Source of the DNA: Spirochaetota bacterium
Lineage (GTDB): Bacteria > Spirochaetota > Brevinematia > Brevinematales > Brevinemataceae
Reading direction: 5' to 3'
Assembly (NCBI GenBank): GCA_030154445.1
Contig: JAGUQW010000007.1
Span: forward strand, 1-64,000
DNA: 64,000 nt
The stretch's first letter is position 1, and each line of letters begins with the position of its first letter. This document shows positions 8,439-17,704 of this stretch, piece by piece. The translations under genes and the position numbers were made by a program. The notes beneath the pieces were generated by a model, which was given only the letters and a program-made list of their open reading frames with translations, did no database searches and had not been told where the DNA came from.

Positions 8439-10202
8439 TTATTTTATTTTCCAAGTTTCTACACCATCCCAATTAGTAGGTGGATTCTGTATTAAATATT
8501 CACATCTTTGTACATATAAAGTAATTAAATAGGATATATATGGCTGTTCTTTTAATAATGAAAATTTTTCATAAGATTTTTCAAAATGACCTGCATAGTA
8601 GAACTCTTGTGCTATATGATATTGTGTATAAAATATCTCTTCATCTTGAGTAAGGGTGCTTTTGAGTTTTGGAGTATAAATTACAACAGATTGATCTTTT
8701 CCTTTTACCTTAACAGTATCCACATTAATAAATGAATACCTATTTTTATGTATTACTGCATTTTTAGTAAATTCACTTATTAAAATTGGTACTTGATAAG
8801 ATTTTGTTAATCCTTCAAGCCTTGCTCCTAAATTCACCGTATCACCAATAACAGTATAATCCAATTTCTGTTCAGATCCAATATTACCAACGATTGCTTC
8901 TCCTGTATTTATCCCTATTCCTACTTGAAAAGTGATTTTACCAATTTTTGTTTGTTTTTGATTGAAATACTCTAAAGCTTGTATCATCTTTAAAGCTGCA
9001 TTCAAAGCATGATCAGCAGAGTATTTGGAAACTACCGGAGCTCCAAATAGAGCCATAATAGCATCTCCTATGAATTTATCAACAATACCTTTCTGTTCTA
9101 TAATTTGAGCTACCATATCTGTAAAATATATATTTAAAGACAATACTAACTCTTCAGGATCTAACTGCTCAGAAATTGTTGTAAAATCTCTAATATCAGA
9201 AAACAATACAGATACATTTTGTTTTACACCTATAAGCATACTATCTGAAGATCTATTAAGAACATAATCTATTACATCACTTGGTACATATTTTTGGAAA
9301 ATAAAACGAATTTTTTCTTCTTTTTGTTTAGCCAGTACTGTTTGATAGGCGTAATTTTTTATTTGATTATATGATTTTTCTAATTCTTGTACCATATTAT
9401 TAAAGTATTGACCAAGAACTCCTATTTCATCAGGATATAAAATTCTAACTCTTTTACTAAAATCCATACTATTTGTTATAGATTGTATCGTCTGTACACA
9501 ATTTGTTAACGGGTGAGTTATAAAATTTACAAAAAATAATATAATTATAATTAACACAATCAGACTGATAGCCAGTATGATAAATAAATAATACATCATT
9601 TCTTTTACTGGATTATAAAAAATATTTTTATCAACAAGTAATATAAACCAACTTTGTAACTCTGTATTAGGGATGAATAATCCTACAAGTTCTATATTAT
9701 CTTTTGTTTGTATATCTAACCAGCTGTTATAAGACTCTATATCAAGCTCTCTTCGATCTTCTTGTTCTTTTACTAAACGATAATAATTATCAATTTGATT
9801 TTTAGTGATAGTTTCATTCAAAGTAAATTTGTACACTGGTGTTGTGATTTCTGGGTAGTTGTATGGAATTATAATAAATAATTCATCTGTAAATTTTTGT
9901 GCATACTTTAGTATAATAGAATTATTATTGATCTGTTCTGTAATATTTTCCGAATTAAACACAAATCCTTGTTCTTGTGAAAATTGGACAGTTTCTTTTA
10001 ATTTGTATCCAATAAACTCTTTTGCAATATTTGTAACACTTTTATTAGTTGTAAAATAAATTGTAATACCTAAAAAAACAAAAGCAATCAAAAATAATGG
10101 AACAACTACAAAAAGTATTTTATATTTGAGACTTTTTTTGATATAAATTTGTTTATTAGAGTTCTGCAATTCAGCAAAAGAGTGGCTATTTTTTTTATTC
10201 AC
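8439..10202 (-). CDS. Membrane-bound class III adenylate/guanylate cyclase with HAMP domain
   Basis: Predicted receptor cyclase (587 aa) making cAMP or cGMP. A membrane segment at about residues 27-50 and a second at about 203-230 bracket an external domain of about 150 residues. A HAMP-like linker follows (about 230-285), then the catalytic domain (about 325-500). The two metal-binding aspartates are seen in LFSDIRDFT and KFIGDAIMALFG; the latter also has the substrate-side Lys. The transition-state Asn and Arg lie in TVIGDTVNLGARLE. About 80 residues follow, with a possible TPR-like helical tail. The start appears to be GTG at 10200-10202 with a poor ribosome site, so the exact N-terminus is uncertain. 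The gene is divergent from a GAF-domain regulator. Confidence 0.92.
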   Translation of the reverse strand: MNKKNSHSFAELQNSNKQIYIKKSLKYKILFVVVPLFLIAFVFLGITIYFTTNKSVTNIAKEFIGYKLKETVQFSQEQGFVFNSENITEQINNNSIILKYAQKFTDELFIIIPYNYPEITTPVYKFTLNETITKNQIDNYYRLVKEQEDRRELDIESYNSWLDIQTKDNIELVGLFIPNTELQSWFILLVDKNIFYNPVKEMMYYLFIILAISLIVLIIIILFFVNFITHPLTNCVQTIQSITNSMDFSKRVRILYPDEIGVLGQYFNNMVQELEKSYNQIKNYAYQTVLAKQKEEKIRFIFQKYVPSDVIDYVLNRSSDSMLIGVKQNVSVLFSDIRDFTTISEQLDPEELVLSLNIYFTDMVAQIIEQKGIVDKFIGDAIMALFGAPVVSKYSADHALNAALKMIQALEYFNQKQTKIGKITFQVGIGINTGEAIVGNIGSEQKLDYTVIGDTVNLGARLEGLTKSYQVPILISEFTKNAVIHKNRYSFINVDTVKVKGKDQSVVIYTPKLKSTLTQDEEIFYTQYHIAQEFYYAGHFEKSYEKFSLLKEQPYISYLITLYVQRCEYLIQNPPTNWDGVETWKIK

Positions 10203-10381
10203 TAAATTATAAAACCTGCTAGATGATAAATAAATTCTATTATAAAATACTTATTCTAAAAAATCAACTTTTCATATAAATATATTATCATAAATAATTT
10301 TGTATTATACTTAAATATGTTGTATAATATATTATAATAATTTTATCTAGAAAAAACAACACATTATCATGGAAGTAATAT

Positions 10382-11491
10382 ATGTCTCAGAATCCTAATT
10401 ATTTAGAAACTTACATTAAAGAGCTAAAACAAGTTTTTTATTTAACATCTTCTATGCAAAAATCTCTTGATATAAAGCCTATTCTAAATACAGTATTAAA
10501 AGAATGTATCATGATTACAAATGCTACTAGTGGTTCTATAATGTTCAAACATCAGCATTCTAGTCAGTTATTTTTTTATGCCGAACAAGGTGTTAATCAA
10601 GATAGTATTAATTTGACTAACATGAATGTTGGTGATGGTATTGCAGGCACAGTGATTGAAGAGGGTATCCCTAAAATAATTAATGATATCATACTAGATC
10701 CCAAATATATAGCAATTAATTCTAAAGTTCGCTCTGAAATGGCACTACCTATTACTGTTAGAGGAAGTGTTCTTGGTGTTATTGTTTTGGATCATACGGA
10801 CACTAATGCATTTACAGAAAAGCATCTAGAATTAATACAAATGATTTGTAGTCACACTGGATTTATTATTTCCCATTATATAGAGACACAACTTGCAGAA
10901 AAAAATAATCGTCTTTTAGAAAATATTATTAATACTTCTACTGTTACCTCAGTAGAAGAAATTTTTCAAATTTTAACAAAAGAATTAAAAGCCTATAGTA
11001 CCTGTATTATTAAAAATACAGGTGAAATTCTCTTTCAAGAAGATCAAATGGCAGAAGAAATCAAAATAATCCCATCTTTATTCAAAGAATTACAAATTCA
11101 AATTCTCAAAACAGAAAACAATCAAAAAATTCCTTATACAAGAATAATTATTCCTAATATACAAAAAAATATAACATTTATTGCAGATAAAATTTATCAT
11201 TTTACAGAAAATGCCAATACTGATATTAATTTTGTAAACAAAATTTTAGAATTTTCTGTAGCCCAAGATAGTATTTCTCACTACGATGAAACTCTCTCTC
11301 AATGGGCTGAGCGTAAAATGTTGGCACCTGTAGGGCATATTTACAACTTAGCAATTAGTAGTATAGAAAAAGAACTTATAGCGGCAGCTCTCAAAAAAAA
11401 TAAAGACAACAGACTAAAAACATCTCAATTTCTAGGAATAAATCGTAATACGCTTAGACATAAAATGAATATTTATGGATTGGAAAAATAA
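10382..11491 (+). CDS. GAF-domain regulator with Fis-type helix-turn-helix
   Basis: Putative transcription factor (369 aa). Residues about 25-165 form a GAF domain (VGDGIAGTVIEEGIPKIIND and ALPITVRGSVLGVIVLDH are typical), a fold that often binds cyclic nucleotides or other small ligands. The C-terminal 45 residues (IEKELIAAALKKNKDN, then the helix-turn-helix SQFLGINRNTLRHKM) match the Fis-type DNA-binding domain of NtrC-like activators. The AAA+ module that normally links such domains in sigma-54 activators is absent, so it should act without sigma-54. GGAAG precedes the ATG. It is divergent from the cyclase gene, which makes cyclic-nucleotide sensing an attractive but unproven idea. Confidence 0.85.
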   Translation: MSQNPNYLETYIKELKQVFYLTSSMQKSLDIKPILNTVLKECIMITNATSGSIMFKHQHSSQLFFYAEQGVNQDSINLTNMNVGDGIAGTVIEEGIPKIINDIILDPKYIAINSKVRSEMALPITVRGSVLGVIVLDHTDTNAFTEKHLELIQMICSHTGFIISHYIETQLAEKNNRLLENIINTSTVTSVEEIFQILTKELKAYSTCIIKNTGEILFQEDQMAEEIKIIPSLFKELQIQILKTENNQKIPYTRIIIPNIQKNITFIADKIYHFTENANTDINFVNKILEFSVAQDSISHYDETLSQWAERKMLAPVGHIYNLAISSIEKELIAAALKKNKDNRLKTSQFLGINRNTLRHKMNIYGLEK

Positions 11492-11523
11492 TTTTATGAT
11501 ACAAAGTCCTAGTTATAACACTT

Positions 11524-12183
11524 ATGATTGATACCCTAAAACAAATACTAAAGAAAAATTACAATCCCTCAATAGCTCACAAACAAAGCCAATATATGAA
11601 AAATAAATTTTCTTTTTATGGTATTCCAAAACCCAAACTTCGTCAAATTACTAAACCATTTTTACAAACTTCTCTTTCCCTATTTACCTCAGAAATAATT
11701 GAGATTCTATATCAATTATTTTATGAAAATAAAAGAGAGTTTCACTATATTGCTATAGATTTATTAACAATACACATTCATAAATTTTCTTATCTTGATT
11801 TCCAACAATTATACTTATTAATAGATTTATACCCTTGGTGGGATTCTATTGATGCTTTACAAAAACCATTTTCATTATGGATTATACAACATCCAGAATA
11901 TCTAAGAGAGGTATCTCTGACTTGGAACAATACAAATTCTATTTGGCAAAAAAGATCTGCCATTATTTTACAACTCAAACATAAACAAAATCTTGATACT
12001 TCATTACTAACAGAAATTATTATTTTCAACAAAAATTCTTCTGAATTTTTTATCCAAAAAGCTATAGGGTGGATACTACGAGAGTATAGTAAAACAAATC
12101 CATTGTGGATTAAAGAATTTATCGACCAACACAAAGATCTCAGCAATTTATCTAAAAAAGAAGGACTAAAATATATAAAATAA
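11524..12183 (+). CDS. DNA alkylation repair protein (AlkD-like)
   Basis: HEAT-like repeat protein (219 aa) of the AlkC/AlkD family, which excises N3- and N7-alkylated purines without flipping the base. The family's conserved aspartate and tryptophans are visible: YPWWDSIDAL (catalytic Asp), then WQKRSAIILQL, and the C-terminal KAIGWILREYSK block with its conserved Trp and Arg. The N-terminal GIPKPKLRQI motif is also typical. It begins 32 bp after the GAF regulator, in the same direction, so it is probably co-transcribed, though its ribosome site is poor. It might alternatively be one of the AlkD-like proteins without glycosylase activity. Confidence 0.88.
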   Translation: MIDTLKQILKKNYNPSIAHKQSQYMKNKFSFYGIPKPKLRQITKPFLQTSLSLFTSEIIEILYQLFYENKREFHYIAIDLLTIHIHKFSYLDFQQLYLLIDLYPWWDSIDALQKPFSLWIIQHPEYLREVSLTWNNTNSIWQKRSAIILQLKHKQNLDTSLLTEIIIFNKNSSEFFIQKAIGWILREYSKTNPLWIKEFIDQHKDLSNLSKKEGLKYIK

Positions 12184-12342
12184 CTATTTAGAAATCAGTA
12201 CTATAGAATTCTACCTTAGTATCATTTAAATAAATTTAATAATATTTATTGTATATATAATTCTTTGTAGTACAATAATTAATACATTTAGTGTCATGCA
12301 TCGTTTGATTTCACAGAAAAATAAAAATCGTCTTTGAAACCA

Positions 12343-12378
12343 AAAAGCCCTCCAATTTGTAGGAAGGCTTTTATTTTT
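12343..12378. terminator. Intrinsic terminator between convergent genes
   Basis: An 11-bp stem with one C-A mismatch (12343-12353 with 12362-12372) has an A run on the left and a T-rich stretch on the right. It can serve both the alkD-like gene and the convergent symporter gene. Confidence 0.75.
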
Positions 12379-12394
12379 GTTAATATGTTAATGA

Positions 12395-13708
12395 TTATAT
12401 GGCTTTGAAAAAAATACTAAGAATAAGAACAAAAATCATCGTTCCAACAAAAAAATATTTTGCTAATGGATGAAACCATATAGGTAATTTTCGAGTATTT
12501 CCCTGAGATATTTCTCGTTTACAATGATACTCATCGACTACCCAATAAATTATAATACCAGACAAAGCTGCTCCTAAAGGTACAATATAAATAGATATAA
12601 CATCCATCCAAGCACCCACATTATTAGCATTTTCTAAAAATACCCCTATTCCTAACATAAAAGCACCTACGATTAACACAGCTATAGTACGATTTGTTTT
12701 GAAGCGATTTTGTAAGGCTTCTATGGGGCATTCCATCAAATTAATTAGAGATGTTATAGACGCAAAAAATACGGATAAAAAAAACAATATTGCAAAAATT
12801 TGTCCAAAAGGCATTTGCTGAAAGACTAATGGTAGTGTAATAAAAACTAAAGGTGGTCCAGCAGTAGGATCCAAACCAAAAGAAAATACAGACAGAATTA
12901 CAACAAAAGCACACAATAAAGCTCCTATAGAACTATACATAGCTGTTTGTATCGCTACATCCACAATATTCACATCTTTTTTGAGATAAGAGCCATATAC
13001 TACCATCCCACTACCCGCTAAGGACAAAGAAAATAAAGCTTGACCCAATGCTATTGACCAAACTTTGGGATTTCGTAACATTTCCCATTTTGGAATAAGC
13101 AAATAATCCATACCTTCTTTGATATTAGGTAAAGTGAAAACTCTTAATAAGAGTAAGATAAACAAAATATAAAACAAAGGCATCATAATTTTATTAGCTT
13201 TTTCAATACCTTTGTTTACCCCTGCTAACAAAATTATTACAGTACCAATAATTGCACTTGTATGCCATAAAAGACTTCCAAAATCACCAACTATTGCTCC
13301 AAAATAATCCCCCACTTGAGCATTCATTAAAGATCCATCTATAGATCCCCATAAAAATCTTAAAATCCAACCAACGACCACAGCATAACCCGTAGCAATA
13401 CCAAGAGCACCTAACATAGGAATTGAACCTACCCAAGCTCCCCAAGATATATTTTTTGTTTGAAGAGCTTTCTCGAAAGCTCCTACAGGTCCTGTACTAT
13501 ACATACGACCTAAGGTAAATTCACCGATCAAGCCAACTATTCCTAATGAGATCATGAAGAAAAAATATAATAACAAAAATATAGCACCACCAAATTCTCC
13601 TACACGCCAAGGAAATAACCACACATTACCTATACCCACAGCAGAACCAATACAAGCAAGAATAAATCCTACTCGAGATTCAAAGAATCCTCTAGTTTGT
13701 GATTTCAT
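12395..13708 (-). CDS. Sodium-dependent transporter of the neurotransmitter:sodium symporter family
   Basis: LeuT-fold Na+-coupled symporter (437 aa, normal for the short bacterial members), probably importing an amino acid. The family's N-terminal signature is clear: RVGFILACIGSAVGIGNVWLFPW, with the unwound first helix that binds sodium and substrate. About eleven hydrophobic segments follow; the EFTLGRMYSTGPVGAFE loop and the late LMECPIEAL stretch are typical. A strong GGGG ribosome site precedes the ATG. It is a single gene between a terminator and a long non-coding stretch. The substrate cannot be told from sequence. Confidence 0.93.
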   Translation of the reverse strand: MKSQTRGFFESRVGFILACIGSAVGIGNVWLFPWRVGEFGGAIFLLLYFFFMISLGIVGLIGEFTLGRMYSTGPVGAFEKALQTKNISWGAWVGSIPMLGALGIATGYAVVVGWILRFLWGSIDGSLMNAQVGDYFGAIVGDFGSLLWHTSAIIGTVIILLAGVNKGIEKANKIMMPLFYILFILLLLRVFTLPNIKEGMDYLLIPKWEMLRNPKVWSIALGQALFSLSLAGSGMVVYGSYLKKDVNIVDVAIQTAMYSSIGALLCAFVVILSVFSFGLDPTAGPPLVFITLPLVFQQMPFGQIFAILFFLSVFFASITSLINLMECPIEALQNRFKTNRTIAVLIVGAFMLGIGVFLENANNVGAWMDVISIYIVPLGAALSGIIIYWVVDEYHCKREISQGNTRKLPIWFHPLAKYFFVGTMIFVLILSIFFKAI

Positions 13709-14331
13709 TTACATCCCCTTGATATAACTCAAAATTATAATAGTTATCAAAATTATAGACGATAAAAAATCCTATGTCAATATTACTTTTAAAATACAAG
13801 AATTTGTATTATTTAGTATAATATGAAAAATACTTAGAAATACAACTACAATAATCATATCTATTATATCGTTAATATTTTCTATATAACATACAATCGT
13901 TGAGTAATTAGCGTATCATTCAAAAATATATTTATTAAAGTTAGCAAAAGTTTTGTCTTACTTAAAATTATAAAATCCAGCGTATGTAATATTACTATTT
14001 AATATCCAATCGTAGTATTATACAAAGCTATAAAATTTTATATAAAGTTATCCACGATAATAGATTAAAACAATGATCTTACAAAACAAAGAAGATCTAT
14101 ATCTACATGCATCATATAGTTTTTTTTAAAAAGAAAAAAGAATGATCCGAAGATAACTCAATAATTTAGAAAAATTTAAAAGACAAGGGAAATTACTTTT
14201 TATTATCCAGTAAAGATAAAAATCTTGCTAGATTTCTTAATTTTAAGCACTTGTATTATATCCTATATAGAAAGTATTTTATAATATTTCGAATCCATAA
14301 ATAAAGTATACGACTTATTATATTATAAAGT
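13709..14331. other. Long AT-rich intergenic region without a recognisable gene
   Basis: About 620 bp with no convincing ORF, RNA gene or terminator. It holds one 8-of-9 match to a DnaA box (TTATCCACG, 14048-14056) and scattered TATAAT-like words. A lone box in AT-rich DNA is not evidence for an origin. The symporter promoter must lie at its left edge, reading minus. Confidence 0.5.
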
Positions 14332-14360
14332 TATAATATAATTATTCAAACGCGTTGAAT
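14332..14360 (+). promoter_or_regulatory. Minus-10 box and palindromic operator candidate upstream of the small secreted peptide
   Basis: A perfect TATAAT (14332-14337) is followed seven bases later by the inverted repeat ATTCAA-ACGCG-TTGAAT (14344-14360), placed where transcription would begin. The CGCG core stands out in this AT-rich stretch. No good minus-35 is seen, which fits an activated or repressed promoter. Confidence 0.5.
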
Positions 14361-14386
14361 AGTTATATAAAATATGGAGATAGATT

Positions 14387-14518
14387 ATGACCAGATTATT
14401 AGTATTATTATCATTAGTTGTTAGTACAGGGGTAAGTTCTTTTGCTATGGTATCTAACTCTATCCGAGAGACTGATAGATTTCTATCACAACCAAAATCA
14501 AACGATACCAAAATATAA
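14387..14518 (+). CDS. Small predicted secreted peptide (43 aa)
   Basis: Short ORF with GGAGA seven bases before its ATG. It begins with a signal-peptide-like segment (MTRLLVLLSLVVSTGVSSFA, a plausible signal peptidase I site after SFA), leaving a mature peptide of about 23 hydrophilic residues (MVSNSIRETDRFLSQPKSND and three more). The gene has a minus-10 box, an operator-like palindrome and its own intrinsic terminator 25 bp after the stop, so it looks like a complete transcription unit. I know no family for it; a secreted peptide, a small envelope protein or a signalling peptide are all possible. The minus strand also has an open frame here, without a ribosome site. Confidence 0.55.
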   Translation: MTRLLVLLSLVVSTGVSSFAMVSNSIRETDRFLSQPKSNDTKI

Positions 14519-14542
14519 TATATTAAAAATAAAATAGATTAC

Positions 14543-14577
14543 AAAAAGCAAAGATAGTTAATATCTTTGCTTTTTTG
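14543..14577 (+). terminator. Intrinsic terminator after the small peptide gene
   Basis: A perfect 14-bp stem (14543-14556 with 14562-14575, loop GTTAA) ends in a T run. Confidence 0.88.
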
Positions 14578-14663
14578 ATTGAAAATCATTATATTATCAT
14601 ATATAAATATCTTAATATTGATTTATCAAATAAATATAAATATAAAAATAATTTTTAAAACTC

Positions 14664-14691
14664 TTGTTTTTTTCTAATAATATTGTATAAT
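14664..14691 (+). promoter_or_regulatory. Promoter of purA-purB
   Basis: TTGTTT (14664-14669) and TATAAT (14686-14691) are 16 bp apart, placing the start site near 14698, about 70 bases before the purA ATG. Confidence 0.65.
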
Positions 14692-14703
14692 TAAAAGAAA
14701 TAA

Positions 14704-16038
<1,335 letters not shown>

Positions 16039-16060
16039 TACATAATGAAAGAAGGATTAT

Positions 16061-17479
16061 ATGTCAGAATTTTATAATGCACCTTGGTCAGAACGCTATA
16101 GTTCTGAAAGTATGCTTGCTAACTTTTCCAATGATAATAAATATATTACTTGGAGACGATTGTGGATAGCTCTGGCTGAATCTCAAATGGAACTTGGGCT
16201 TTCTATTACTCCAAAACAAATACAAGATTTAAAAGATAACTTAACTAATATTGATTATAAAAATATCAAAAAATACGAGCAAGAGTTACATCATGATGTA
16301 ATGTCACATATCAAAGCTTATGGAGATGTTGCACCTAGTGCTAAAGGTATTATTCACCTTGGAGCAACCTCTGCATTTGTTACAGATAATACTGATCTTA
16401 TTCAAATCAAAAAAGGTTTAGAGATTATCCGTATTGGTCTTGTTCAAACAATAGATGCCTTATCAATTCTAGCATTAAAATACAAAGATATCCCTACACT
16501 AGGTTTTACACATTTTCAAGCAGCTCAACTAACCACAGTTGGTAAACGAGCAACTCTTTGGATACAAAGTTTTGTTATGGATTTACAAGATTTGGATTAT
16601 ATCTATGACAATCTTACTTTACGAGGTATCAAAGGTGCTGTAGGAACAGGTAGTGGTTTTTTTGATCTGTTTGATGGTAATTATGAAAAATTTAAACAAC
16701 TTGATTCTTTAATAGTCAAAAAATTAGGATTTACAAAAAGTATTCCTGTTAGTGGTCAAACTTATGATAGAAAAATCGATTCTAAAATTGCAGATCTTCT
16801 AAATCAAATAGCACAATCAGCACATAAATTTACAAATGATATTCGCTTACTTCAATCATTAAAAGAAATGGAAGAAATTTTTGAAGACAAGCAAATAGGC
16901 TCTAGTGCCATGGCTTACAAAAGAAATCCTATCTTGTCAGAGCGTATTTCTTCTCTATCTAAATTTATTATTTCTTTAAGTAGTTCTCCTTCATTAGTTG
17001 CTTCTACACAATGGTTTGAGCGAACATTGGATGATTCTGCAAATAAAAGAGTTACGATGCCTCAATTATTTTTAGCAACGGATGCTGTATTAATACTTTG
17101 TGAAAAAATATCTAGTCGATTGACTATTTATCCTAAGATAATTGAAAAACATATTAACGAAGAACTTCCTTTTATTGCTACAGAAGCTTTGTTAATGAAA
17201 GCCGTTAAAAAAGGTGGAGATAGACAAGAGTTACATGAAATTATTCGTGGGCATTCAATGAAATCATCTGATAAAGTAAAATACGAAGCGTTGGATAACG
17301 ATCTTATTACCCGATTGAGTACTGATGATAAATTTCCTCTAACTTTAGAAGAAATTACAGAAACATTAAATGCAAATAATTTTACAGGTTACGCTACAAA
17401 GCAAACAGTAGATTTTTTAACAAATATTGTAGCACCTATATTAATAAAATATCAGTCCCTTATTAAAAAGATAAGTTGA
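16061..17479 (+). CDS. purB: Adenylosuccinate lyase
   Basis: Fumarase-superfamily lyase (472 aa) that splits adenylosuccinate to AMP and fumarate, and SAICAR to AICAR. Conserved blocks are in order: HDVMSHIKAYG (about residue 80), HLGATSAFVTDNTD (about 105), THFQAAQLTT with the catalytic His (about 155), and the signature SSAMAYKRNP with the flexible catalytic Ser loop (about 282). Its length matches the eukaryote-like and Bacteroidetes/spirochaete type rather than the shorter Bacillus type. Translation probably follows purA (22-bp gap, GAAGGA ribosome site). It ends in TGA. Confidence 0.96.
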   Translation: MSEFYNAPWSERYSSESMLANFSNDNKYITWRRLWIALAESQMELGLSITPKQIQDLKDNLTNIDYKNIKKYEQELHHDVMSHIKAYGDVAPSAKGIIHLGATSAFVTDNTDLIQIKKGLEIIRIGLVQTIDALSILALKYKDIPTLGFTHFQAAQLTTVGKRATLWIQSFVMDLQDLDYIYDNLTLRGIKGAVGTGSGFFDLFDGNYEKFKQLDSLIVKKLGFTKSIPVSGQTYDRKIDSKIADLLNQIAQSAHKFTNDIRLLQSLKEMEEIFEDKQIGSSAMAYKRNPILSERISSLSKFIISLSSSPSLVASTQWFERTLDDSANKRVTMPQLFLATDAVLILCEKISSRLTIYPKIIEKHINEELPFIATEALLMKAVKKGGDRQELHEIIRGHSMKSSDKVKYEALDNDLITRLSTDDKFPLTLEEITETLNANNFTGYATKQTVDFLTNIVAPILIKYQSLIKKIS

Positions 17480-17704
17480 TTTAGTTTTTATACTTGAAAT
17501 ATCTAACAATATCTATTATAATATTAAGTCTATCAGTCATTGTTAGACTAATTACATCTCATACACTCTAATTATTTGTGTAATTAATCTTTAAAATACT
17601 AATCTTTTTTGAAAACAAAATCGATACATTATGTACTAATTTAAAAATAGTTTATTTATATTTTTTATTATATATTTCACTATTTAAATATTCAGGAGTG
17701 CTTC

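Noticed and set aside
13709-14331. Possible replication origin in a long AT-rich spacer with a DnaA-box-like TTATCCACG
   Set aside because: Only one near-match box was seen, with no cluster, no dnaA, dnaN or gidA nearby and no clear strand switch of the genes.
14323-14511. Minus-strand open frame opposite the small secreted peptide
   Set aside because: It has no ribosome site or signal features, while the plus strand has promoter, ribosome site, signal peptide and terminator in order.
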